From Thalassococcus arenae (lineage in GTDB: Bacteria > Pseudomonadota > Alphaproteobacteria > Rhodobacterales > Rhodobacteraceae): a stretch of DNA of 64,000 nucleotides. Below are positions 55,693-63,279 of this stretch, one piece after another. A program made the translations under genes and the position numbers. Under the pieces are notes generated by a model. That model saw only the letters and a program-made list of their open reading frames with translations. It did not search any database and was not told the origin of the DNA. The number at the start of each line of letters is the position of its first letter. Position 1 is the stretch's first letter. Location: assembly GCF_019104745.1 (NCBI RefSeq), contig NZ_JAHRWL010000001.1, positions 1,593,001 to 1,657,000 of the forward strand. The letters are read 5' to 3'.

Positions 55693-56331
55693 ATGATCCT
55701 CTATTCCTACTGGCGCTCGACCACGTCGCTGCGGGTTCGCGCGGCGATGAACCTCAAGGGGTTGGATTATGCGATCCGGCCGGTCAACCTGCTGGAGGGC
55801 GGGCAAAAGGCGCCGGATTACGTCGCGTTGAACCCGGGCGCGGGGGTGCCGACGCTGGTTCTGGACGACGGCACGGTTCTGACCCAGTCAATGGCGATCC
55901 TCGAATGGCTGGACGAGGTCTATCCCGACCCGCCGCTGTTGCCCCGGCATCCGCTGGAACGCGCGCGCGTTCGCGCTGCGGCGGATGTCTTTGCCGCCGA
56001 TGTGCATCCGGTGAACAACCTGCGCGTTGTCATGCATCTGAAGTCGCTCGGACATGGTCCGGACGCGTGCCGGGACTGGATGCACCACTGGATGATCGCC
56101 GGGTTCGCGGCTTTTCAGGCGATGATCCGCCCGGACACGCGGTTCTGCTTTGGCGACAGCGTGACACAGGCCGATCTGTGCCTGGTCGCGCAGATGGTCA
56201 ACGCGGTGCGGTGGGGTGTCGACATGGCGCCGTTCGCGCGGCTGACCGCCATCGACGCCGCCGCCCGCGCCTTGCCGCCGATCGCCGCCGCTTTGCTCGA
56301 AACGCAACCGGACGCCGTTGGACAGGATTGA
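55693..56331 (+). CDS. maiA: Maleylacetoacetate isomerase
   Basis: 212 residues, zeta-class GST fold. ILYSYWRSTTSLRVRAAMNL holds the N-terminal glutathione site (the usual SSCSxRVR is STTSLRVR here, so the Cys is Thr); GVPTLVLDDGTVLTQSMAIL is the gamma-Glu site. Isomerises maleylacetoacetate to fumarylacetoacetate. Twelve bases separate it from fahA. Confidence 0.93.
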   Translation: MILYSYWRSTTSLRVRAAMNLKGLDYAIRPVNLLEGGQKAPDYVALNPGAGVPTLVLDDGTVLTQSMAILEWLDEVYPDPPLLPRHPLERARVRAAADVFAADVHPVNNLRVVMHLKSLGHGPDACRDWMHHWMIAGFAAFQAMIRPDTRFCFGDSVTQADLCLVAQMVNAVRWGVDMAPFARLTAIDAAARALPPIAAALLETQPDAVGQD

Positions 56332-56343
56332 AAGGAAACACCC

Positions 56344-57600
56344 ATGCCACTTGCCAGAAGCTGGGTCGAAAGCGCCAACGATCCCAAAACCGACTTCCCT
56401 CTGAACAATCTCCCCTATGGCGTGTTCTCGAGCACCGGTCTCGACCCGCGGTGCGGCGTCGCGATCGGCGACAGCATTCTCGATTGCCGGGCAGCGGAAG
56501 AAGCCGGGCTGATCGACCTGGGGCATGGTCCGGTTTTCGATGTGCCGTTCTGGAACGAAGTGATGGAGCAAGGTCCGGAAGCCTGGGGCGCGTTGCGTGC
56601 CCGGCTTACGGCCCTGTTGGGCGCAGACAGCACCGAACGGGACACCGTCGCGCCGCTTTTGGTGCCGATGGAAAAGGTCCGGATGCACATGCCGTTCCTC
56701 GTCTCCGAATTCACCGATTTCTACGCTGGCCGCCACCACGCCACCAATGTCGGCACAATGTTCCGGGGCCCGGAAAACGCCCTGCCGCCGAACTGGCTGC
56801 ACATCCCCATCGGCTATAACGGCAGGGCCTCTTCGGTCGTGGTGTCCGGCACCCCGGTGCGGCGGCCCTGGGGGCAACTGAAAGGGCCGGACGATGCCGC
56901 ACCCCGCTTCGCCCCCTGCGCGCGTTTCGATCTCGAGCTCGAAATGGGCGCCATCGTCGGCACCGCTTCGGACGGGCCGGTGACGCTGGACGAGGCCGAT
57001 GCGATGATCTTCGGCTACGTCCTGCTGAACGACTGGTCGGCGCGCGACATCCAGGCCTGGGAATACCAGCCGCTGGGGCCGTTCCAGGCCAAGGCCACCG
57101 CCACGACGATCAGCCCCTGGATCGTGACCAGGGCCGCTCTGGAACCGTTCCGTTGCGACACCCCCCCGCGCGAGGTGCCTTTGCTGCCGCACCTGCAGGA
57201 TACCGGCCCGATGCTCTACGACATCGATCTCGAAATCGACCTCGCCCCGTCCGGCAAGGCGGCTACCACCATCGCGCGCACGAATTACGGCGAGATGTAC
57301 TATTCCGCGGCTCAGCAACTGGCGCACCACACCACGTCCGGTTGCCCGATGAATGTCGGCGACCTGCTGGGGTCAGGCACGATATCGGGCCCCGAAAAGC
57401 ACCAGCGCGGCAGCCTGCTGGAATTGAGCTGGGGCGGCAAGGAGCCGATCACGCTGGACAGCGGCGAGACGCGGTCGTTCCTCGAGGATGGCGACACGCT
57501 GACGCTGCGCGGCGCGGCACAGGGCGACGGCTATCGCATCGGCTTCGGCGCCTGTGCCGGCACCGTCTTGCCTGCGCTGCAAGATCCTTACGACCGCTGA
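56344..57600 (+). CDS. fahA: Fumarylacetoacetase
   Basis: 418 residues. N-terminal SH3-like domain (about 1-115), then the FAH fold with metal ligands in EFTDFYAGRHHATNVGTMFR near 121-140 and active-site LLNDWSARDIQAWEYQPLGP near 222-241. Cleaves fumarylacetoacetate to fumarate and acetoacetate, ending the pathway. AAAGGAAA ribosome-binding site. Confidence 0.96.
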   Translation: MPLARSWVESANDPKTDFPLNNLPYGVFSSTGLDPRCGVAIGDSILDCRAAEEAGLIDLGHGPVFDVPFWNEVMEQGPEAWGALRARLTALLGADSTERDTVAPLLVPMEKVRMHMPFLVSEFTDFYAGRHHATNVGTMFRGPENALPPNWLHIPIGYNGRASSVVVSGTPVRRPWGQLKGPDDAAPRFAPCARFDLELEMGAIVGTASDGPVTLDEADAMIFGYVLLNDWSARDIQAWEYQPLGPFQAKATATTISPWIVTRAALEPFRCDTPPREVPLLPHLQDTGPMLYDIDLEIDLAPSGKAATTIARTNYGEMYYSAAQQLAHHTTSGCPMNVGDLLGSGTISGPEKHQRGSLLELSWGGKEPITLDSGETRSFLEDGDTLTLRGAAQGDGYRIGFGACAGTVLPALQDPYDR

Positions 57601-57670
57601 CCCTTCTTCTCTTTCGAAAATACGCAGACGCGCCAATTGCCAAGCGGCGCACCGACCGGAAGGACCGACC

Positions 57671-58621
57671 ATGGACAAAACCTTTGCCTCTGCCGGCGAC
57701 ATGACGGAAAAGACGACAAGCTTCACCGAGATCGGCGCTGGTCTTTACGCCTTCACCGCCCAGGGCGACCCGAATTCCGGGGTGATCGTCGGCGATGAAA
57801 GCGTGATGATCGTCGAGGCACAGGCCACGCCGCGGCTGGCGCGCAAGGTGATCGATTGCGTCCGGTCCGTCACCGACAAGCCGATCAGCCACCTGGTGCT
57901 GACCCATTACCACGCCGTCCGGGTGCTGGGTGCCTCGGCCTATGGCGCGCCGCAGATCCTGATGTCGGATGCCGCCCGCGCCATGGTGGTCGAACGCGGG
58001 CAGGAGGATTGGGACAGCGAATTCGCCCGTTTTCCACGTCTTTTCCAGGGGCACGAGGAAATCCCCGGCCTGACCTGGCCGACAACAACCTTCAGCGGCC
58101 GGATGTCGGTCTATCTGGGCAGGCGGCGCGTTGACCTGATGCAACTGGGTCGGGCGCATACAGCGGGCGACATCGTCATCCACGTGCCCGACCAGAACGT
58201 GATGTTCACCGGTGACATCGTCGAATACCATTCGGCCTGCTATTGCGGCGACGGCCACTTGCAGGATTGGCCGGGTACGTTGAACAACATCCGCGAGATG
58301 CAACCCGACGCCATCGCGCCGGGGCGTGGCGATGCGCTGGTGGGGGCGCAGATGGTGAGCCGGGCGCTGGAAAACACCGCCGATTTCGTGACGTCGACCT
58401 ACCGGTCGGTCGCACGGATCGCGCAGGGCGGCGGGTCGCTGAAGGAGGCGATGGCAGCCTGCCGGGCAGTCTGCGACCCGAAATTCGCCGACTACGCCAT
58501 TTACGAGCACTGCCTGCCGTTCAACGTCGCACGGGCCTATGACGAGGCGTTGGGCATCGATACCCCGCGCATCTGGACCGCCGAGCGCGACGCGCAGATG
58601 TGGGAGTCGTTGCAGGGATGA
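57671..58621 (+). CDS. MBL-fold protein with altered metal-binding motif
   Basis: 316 residues of metallo-beta-lactamase fold, recognisable from the early GLYAFTAQGDPNSGVIVGDE, the GRAHTAGDIVIHVPDQNVMF segment with the usual third-motif His, and FTGDIVEYHSACYCGDGH. The first metal motif, normally HxHxDH, reads HYHAVR in LVLTHYHAVRVLGA, so the Asp and His of metal site 2 are replaced by Val and Arg. Enzymatic role unknown; it may be a one-metal hydrolase. It lies within the homogentisate operon. Confidence 0.85.
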   Translation: MDKTFASAGDMTEKTTSFTEIGAGLYAFTAQGDPNSGVIVGDESVMIVEAQATPRLARKVIDCVRSVTDKPISHLVLTHYHAVRVLGASAYGAPQILMSDAARAMVVERGQEDWDSEFARFPRLFQGHEEIPGLTWPTTTFSGRMSVYLGRRRVDLMQLGRAHTAGDIVIHVPDQNVMFTGDIVEYHSACYCGDGHLQDWPGTLNNIREMQPDAIAPGRGDALVGAQMVSRALENTADFVTSTYRSVARIAQGGGSLKEAMAACRAVCDPKFADYAIYEHCLPFNVARAYDEALGIDTPRIWTAERDAQMWESLQG

Positions 58622-58818
58622 AGGGGCCTGATCGTTCCGAACTGATCTTCCGTCTCGTCTTCAGCCTCTGCGGACTGGTGTTGTTGGGCGTGGCGCTGGC
58701 GGTGCGCGGCATCCCGCAGGGCCCTGCGCTGTTCGAGGTCGTGGGCGTGGCGGGGCTGTTCTTTGGTGGCACCGCCATCTGGACCATCCGCAAGCTGATG
58801 AAGTCGAAAGGCGACTGA
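58618..58818 (+). CDS. Small two-helix membrane protein in the hmg operon, 66 aa
   Basis: LIFRLVFSLCGLVLLGVALA and ALFEVVGVAGLFFGGTAIWT are two membrane helices, with a basic C-terminus (RKLMKSKGD). ATG overlaps the MBL-protein stop (ATGA). No family recognised. Confidence 0.65.
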   Translation: MKGPDRSELIFRLVFSLCGLVLLGVALAVRGIPQGPALFEVVGVAGLFFGGTAIWTIRKLMKSKGD

Positions 58819-58819
58819 C

Positions 58820-60415
58820 ATGGCCTACGAATACAAGCCGTTTCCCTATATCCCACCGCCCGGCCTGACCGCTTCGGAACCGCGCCACCCGGCGGCCATC
58901 GTCGGCGCAGGGCCGATCGGGCTGGCGCTGGCGATCGACCTCGCGCTGAAGGGCATCCGGGCGGTCGTGCTGGACGACAACGATGTCGTCTCGGTCGGAT
59001 CGCGCGCGATCTGCTGGGCCAAGCGGACGCTGGAGATCTTCGACCGGCTGGGTGTCGGTGAGCGGATGCTGGCCAAGGGCGTGACCTGGAAGGTCGGGCG
59101 GAACTTCCACGGGGCGGACGAAATCTACAACTTCGATCTCTTGCCCGAGCAAGGGCACAAATACCCGGCCTTCATCAACTTGCAGCAATACTACGTCGAG
59201 CAATACCTGGTCGAACGCGCGCAGGCGCTAGGCGTTGATCTGCGTTTCAGGAACACGGTCACCGGTCATGTCAGCCGGGACGATCACGTGGCCTTGTCCG
59301 TCCAGACGCCGGATGGGTCTTATACGCTCGAAGCGGAGTATCTTTGCGCGTGCGACGGGGCGAAATCCCCTACCCGAGAGAGAATGGGATTGGCCTTCGA
59401 AGGCCAGACCTTTGACGAACACTTTCTGATCGTTGATGTCGAGATGCCCGAAAGCCCGTTCGGCACCGACACACCCGAACGCTGGTTCTGGTTCCGCCCG
59501 CCGTTTCACCCCGGCCAATCGGCGCTGTTGCACAAGCAGCCCGACAACATCTACCGCATCGATCTGCAGTTGGGACCGGACACCGATCCGGCCGAGGAAG
59601 CGACCGAGGAAAAAGTGCTTCCGCGGCTCAAGGCAATCGTCGGCGACAAGCCTTTCAGGCTGGACTGGATGAGCGTCTACAAGTTCCGCTGCGCGCGGTT
59701 GGAGCGGTTCCTGCACGGTCGGGTCATCTTCGTCGGAGACAGCGCGCATGTCGTGTCGCCATTTGGCGCGCGTGGCGGAAACGGCGGCATACAAGATGTC
59801 GACAACCTTGGCTGGAAGCTGGCTGCAGTGCTTCTGGGCGAGGCAGAGCACACGCTTTTGCAGAGTTACGACGCCGAGCGCGGGTATGCTTCGGACGAGA
59901 ATATCCTGCACTCTACCCGCGCCACGAATTTCATGACGCCGAAATCACCGGTCGAAGCGATGTTCCGCGACGAAGTTCTGCGCATGGCGCATGACCATTC
60001 GTTCGCACGGCGTTTGGTCAATTCCGGACGCCTGTCGCTTCCGTGTTCGCTGGCCGGGTTCGGTCTGCAGACACCCGGTTCCGGGCCGCTTGCCCCGGGA
60101 CACGCGATGGTGGATGCGCCCCTGACGGACGGTTGGCTGATCGAGAAGGTCCAGGGACGGTTCGTTCTGGTGGGCTTCGGTGAAGTGGCGCTACCGGACG
60201 TGCCGGGGCTGGACCGTCTAGGCGTCGGCGCGGTCGCGGGATATCCGTGCGTATCGCCCGAAGGATCGCTTGCGTTCGACCGTTACGGCGCAGGATACGC
60301 CTATCTCTTTCGCCCGGATGGCCATATCGCAGCCGTGTTCGACAAGCCGACGCGCGACACCGTCGAACAGGCGTTGAACCGCGCGTTGGGCAAGGTAGAC
60401 AGGATGGCGGCATGA
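58820..60415 (+). CDS. FAD-dependent aromatic monooxygenase (MhpA/PHBH class)
   Basis: 531 residues, group A flavin hydroxylase. FAD motif AIVGAGPIGLALAIDLALKG near 29-48, NADPH-linked DG motif CACDGAKSPTRERMG near 177, and GDSAHVVSPFGARGGNGGIQ near 310-329. Such enzymes hydroxylate phenolic acids; placed with homogentisate genes it may make homogentisate or a related dihydroxy acid, for example from a hydroxyphenylacetate (inference). The ATG is one base after the preceding stop. Confidence 0.9.
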   Translation: MAYEYKPFPYIPPPGLTASEPRHPAAIVGAGPIGLALAIDLALKGIRAVVLDDNDVVSVGSRAICWAKRTLEIFDRLGVGERMLAKGVTWKVGRNFHGADEIYNFDLLPEQGHKYPAFINLQQYYVEQYLVERAQALGVDLRFRNTVTGHVSRDDHVALSVQTPDGSYTLEAEYLCACDGAKSPTRERMGLAFEGQTFDEHFLIVDVEMPESPFGTDTPERWFWFRPPFHPGQSALLHKQPDNIYRIDLQLGPDTDPAEEATEEKVLPRLKAIVGDKPFRLDWMSVYKFRCARLERFLHGRVIFVGDSAHVVSPFGARGGNGGIQDVDNLGWKLAAVLLGEAEHTLLQSYDAERGYASDENILHSTRATNFMTPKSPVEAMFRDEVLRMAHDHSFARRLVNSGRLSLPCSLAGFGLQTPGSGPLAPGHAMVDAPLTDGWLIEKVQGRFVLVGFGEVALPDVPGLDRLGVGAVAGYPCVSPEGSLAFDRYGAGYAYLFRPDGHIAAVFDKPTRDTVEQALNRALGKVDRMAA

Positions 60416-60612
60416 CGCAGGATGACAGGCTTGGCGCCGATGGTGACGCGATCTACGCCGCGCTTGTGGCGGCGCACGCGGGACTGGACGAAGCGGCCAG
60501 TCACCGGTTGAACGCGCGGCTCGTGTTGATGCTGGCGAACCATATCGGCCAGGCCAGCGACGTGCTAAGGCTGATCGCCGATGCAAAGGCATATGACGAG
60601 GTTGCGGAATGA
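60412..60612 (+). CDS. DUF2783 domain-containing protein
   Basis: 66 residues, helical: DAIYAALVAAHAGLDEAASH and RLNARLVLMLANHIGQASDV. I recognise this as DUF2783, a small family usually found next to FAD monooxygenases; a subunit or stabiliser role is inferred. ATG and stop overlap both neighbours by 4 bases. Confidence 0.82.
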   Translation: MTQDDRLGADGDAIYAALVAAHAGLDEAASHRLNARLVLMLANHIGQASDVLRLIADAKAYDEVAE

Positions 60613-61376
60613 GCGCCCCCAGGAACCGCCTCAAGGCGCTGTTGGCCGAAGGCCGTACGACCTTTGGTCTTTGGTCGGCATTGGCCGATCCCTACCTGTC
60701 CGAGATCGTCGCGCGCGCCGGCTTCGACTGGGTGCTGATCGACGGCGAACACGGGCCATACGATCTCAAGGCGATGATCCAGCAAGCGCAGGTGACCGAA
60801 CCCTATGCCGCGCCGGTTGTGCGCCTGCCGATGGCCGAACCCTGGCTGATCAAGCAGGTTCTGGACGGCGGCATTCAAAGCCTGCTGATCCCGATGGTGA
60901 ACTCGGCCGACGAGGCCCGCGCGATCGTCCGTGCGATGCGCTACCCGCCCCATGGTATCCGCGGCATGGGCCATGTGCTGGGCCGTGCGTCGGTCTTCGG
61001 CGCCGCGTCGGACTATGTGAATACCGTGCAGGACGAACTGTGCCTGATCGTGCAGATCGAAAGCAGAGCAGGTCTGGCTGCGCTGGACGAGATCTGCGCG
61101 GTCGATGGTGTGGACTGTGTCTTTGTCGGACCGGCAGATCTGGCCGCCGATCTGGGCAAGCCGTTCGACGGGCCCGAGATGCGCGAAATCGTCGACACCG
61201 CTTTGCGGCGCATCGTCGAACTGGGCAAACCGGCGGGGATCATCGACGTGCCGAACGATTGCATCCAGCGTCACCTGGATTCCGGGGCGACATTCGTCGG
61301 CGTCGGCGCCGATGTGGTGATCCTGTCGCAGGTGCTGCGCGATCTGGCAGGGAAATGGAAAGGCCGGGCCAACTGA
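60609..61376 (+). CDS. HpcH/HpaI family aldolase (4-hydroxy-2-oxoheptanedioate aldolase-like)
   Basis: 255 residues, class II (metal-dependent) aldolase TIM barrel. FGLWSALADPYLSEIVARAG, WVLIDGEHGPYDL near 39-51, QIESRAGLAALDEI with the metal-binding Glu near 147-160 and FVGPADLAADLG with the metal-binding Asp near 171-182. Members cleave 4-hydroxy-2-oxo acids to pyruvate and an aldehyde. Its substrate here is unknown; it suggests a second ring-cleavage or side-chain route in the same operon. Confidence 0.9.
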   Translation: MSAPRNRLKALLAEGRTTFGLWSALADPYLSEIVARAGFDWVLIDGEHGPYDLKAMIQQAQVTEPYAAPVVRLPMAEPWLIKQVLDGGIQSLLIPMVNSADEARAIVRAMRYPPHGIRGMGHVLGRASVFGAASDYVNTVQDELCLIVQIESRAGLAALDEICAVDGVDCVFVGPADLAADLGKPFDGPEMREIVDTALRRIVELGKPAGIIDVPNDCIQRHLDSGATFVGVGADVVILSQVLRDLAGKWKGRAN

Positions 61377-61386
61377 CCCGGCCTTT
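61362..61386 (+). terminator. Terminator of the homogentisate operon
   Basis: GGCCGGG (61362-61368) / CCCGGCC (61377-61383) with an 8-base loop that includes the aldolase stop codon, then TTT. Convergent with the TsoY-like gene ending at 61406. Confidence 0.65.
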
Positions 61387-61405
61387 CGCTCCCGAGTGAG
61401 GAAGG

Positions 61406-62620
61406 TCACTCGGCCGGCACGGCCAAGGCGTCGCGCGGCGTGCCGAAGTGTTGACGGTTGAGCCGGAACACCAGCCAGATTGCGATAACCTGCGCGGCGA
61501 TGGCAAAGGCGGTGGCGCCCCAATAGGCCACCCCGAACTTCGCGATCATGCCCGAAGCGACCAGACCCTTGTTGACGAAGAAGTGGATCATGACCGACAG
61601 GGCCACCGCCGGGCACACCAGCGCGTAGGAACCGGGCGAGGTCTTCGGCCCTGTCACGAAGTCGGTGAAATACCCCTGCGCTTTCAGAACGACGGCACCC
61701 AAACCCAGAAAGGCGAGTTGGATCGACAGCAGACGCGTGAGGAAGACCAGCGTCTCGCCATCGCTTGCGTGGACGTCGAAGGTGGTATGCAGCCCGTGGT
61801 TCTGGCGCAGGAACATGATGCCCAGCACCGTGACGATCGGAATCACGATCATCAGCGTCGGTCCGGCCTCGCGCGCGGTGCCGTGCTGCAGCATCGAGCT
61901 GACGGCGCTTGTCGCGGCAAGGATGGTGTAGAGAATTGCCGTGATGCCCAAGAAGGTCGACACCATCAGGGAAATCCCGACGGTTGCGGGGTTCGTGCTC
62001 ATTGCCGCTGGCGCAGCGAAACCCACCGCGACCATCGACACGGCGAAAGCCGGCAGAAGCTGGGCAAACGAGTTGTGTGCGGTGACGTCGAAGACACCGC
62101 CCTTGGACAGAACCCGGCCAAGAAAGGCACCGATGATCCGAAAGGCCAAAACACCGATCGCGGCAAAGGCGATCATCGCCAGCGGGAACAGGTATTCGAC
62201 CACCGACCACAGGCCGGGGACAAAGACCAGCCCGACGATGAACATCGCGTTCACCGTCATCGCCAGGGCCAGCGGCATGGCCAGCAGGGTCGATTCCGCG
62301 TTGGAGGCGCGCAGGGCGGCATAGCCTTCTGTTTGTTTGAACTGCGCCAGGGCACCGAGATTCCAGGCGAGGGATTTCACGTTGAGAAACGCGAATACGG
62401 CGATCCCGATCCAGGCGATGACGATCGCGGACTGCAATGCCGGGCTGCCGGTTGCGAAGGCGCTCATGATGTCCTCGAAGATCGGAACGGGGCGGCCCGG
62501 ATGCGGCACCCAGAACATCAGGAACATGAAGAAACTAACCGTGATCCCGCCGGCCCCGAGCGAGGCCAGGAAGTAGATCGGCGAATAGCTGTCAGACGGT
62601 TTTCGGGATGTGTCAGCCAT
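61406..62620 (-). CDS. TsoY-like multi-pass membrane protein
   Basis: 404 residues with about ten membrane helices, including GAGGITVSFFMFLMFWVPHP near 22-41 and a C-terminal pair ending AIWLVFRLNRQHFGTPRDAL. It matches my recollection of the TsoY family of cysteine or selenocysteine membrane proteins, loosely related to TDT/SLAC1 transporters. The only Cys is C336 in YALVCPAVAL, before HFFVNKGLV, and no in-frame UGA is used. The ATG at 62620 is 8 bases after GGAGG. Function not established. Confidence 0.72.
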   Translation of the reverse strand: MADTSRKPSDSYSPIYFLASLGAGGITVSFFMFLMFWVPHPGRPVPIFEDIMSAFATGSPALQSAIVIAWIGIAVFAFLNVKSLAWNLGALAQFKQTEGYAALRASNAESTLLAMPLALAMTVNAMFIVGLVFVPGLWSVVEYLFPLAMIAFAAIGVLAFRIIGAFLGRVLSKGGVFDVTAHNSFAQLLPAFAVSMVAVGFAAPAAMSTNPATVGISLMVSTFLGITAILYTILAATSAVSSMLQHGTAREAGPTLMIVIPIVTVLGIMFLRQNHGLHTTFDVHASDGETLVFLTRLLSIQLAFLGLGAVVLKAQGYFTDFVTGPKTSPGSYALVCPAVALSVMIHFFVNKGLVASGMIAKFGVAYWGATAFAIAAQVIAIWLVFRLNRQHFGTPRDALAVPAE

Positions 62621-62636
62621 GGTGGCCTCCATATGT

Positions 62637-62676
62637 ATTCGGTATATGGAATATATAAGCATTCATTTTGTGGAAT
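62637..62676. promoter_or_regulatory. Paired ATTC-N8-GAAT palindromes upstream of the TsoY-like gene
   Basis: ATTC-GGTATATG-GAAT (62637-62652) and ATTC-ATTTTGTG-GAAT (62661-62676) have identical arms and spacing, with centres 24 bases apart, in a markedly AT-rich 45-base patch. They look like a double operator for a dimeric regulator not encoded here. Confidence 0.65.
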
Positions 62677-62743
62677 GTAAACTGCGGCAATCTGGCCTTG
62701 GCGATTCACCGGTTGTTAAGGATGTATGTCAGAGGCTTGCGCC

Positions 62744-63148
62744 ATGCGTGTTCCGGCCGTTTTCTGCGCCTTGCTTCTGATGTCCTGCGACGCAGCCGGT
62801 CCCGGTTTTCGCGGTGCCGACAAGGTCGTGCGTGAGGTCGACGGATCACGCTTCACCCTGCGCTTCCGTGGCAATCTCGTCGAAGCGATCCGCACAAGCC
62901 CCGAATTCCTGCCGCGGTTTCCCGATGTGGCGCGCAAGGCGGCCATTGCCGCCGACACTGCCACGGGCTGCAAGACCGCCTGGGTCGTCGGTGACCCCGC
63001 GATGATGACGATCGGACAATCCTGCAACGGGGAAAAGGCTCCGCCGAAACCCAAACGCCGCAAGTCTTATACGTGCGATCTGTTCGACGTGCGCTATTCG
63101 CCGGCGTTGGACAGCGGCGCCGGGACGCTGAACTGCACGCTCGACTAG
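62744..63148 (+). CDS. Predicted lipoprotein of unknown function
   Basis: 134 residues. MRVPAVFCALLLMSCDAAG has a lipobox (LLMSC) with the modified Cys at residue 15. The mature part has four further Cys and a basic linker (PPKPKRRKS). ATG at 62744 follows AGAGG with 8 bases; an ATG at 62726 would disturb the signal. No family recognised. It lies between the TsoY-like gene and smc. Confidence 0.75.
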   Translation: MRVPAVFCALLLMSCDAAGPGFRGADKVVREVDGSRFTLRFRGNLVEAIRTSPEFLPRFPDVARKAAIAADTATGCKTAWVVGDPAMMTIGQSCNGEKAPPKPKRRKSYTCDLFDVRYSPALDSGAGTLNCTLD

Positions 63149-63217
63149 GCGCCGTGCCGTGTAGCTCAATATATTGTGGATAAGGAGGCAGGTTATCCCA
63201 CATGCTGCGCAAAGGCG

Positions 63218-63247
63218 TTGACTCGTGGCGGGTCGGGTCGGCACAGT
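63218..63247 (+). promoter_or_regulatory. Candidate smc promoter
   Basis: TTGACT (63218-63223), 18-base spacer, CACAGT (63242-63247). The expected transcript start near 63254 is 26 bases before the smc TTG start and would exclude an upstream ATG at 63202. The TTGACTCGTG block also precedes atpI. Confidence 0.5.
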
Positions 63248-63279
63248 CACCTGCAAACGGGAATCGGGACCAGCCAGCC

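Noticed and set aside
63202-63279. In-frame ATG at 63202 as the smc start, with AAGGAGG upstream
   Set aside because: It would lie upstream of the likely promoter (TTGACT at 63218) and add a non-conserved extension; SMC proteins normally begin directly with the LRFSKLRL-type strand. The spacing of 12 bases from the AAGGAGG is also long.
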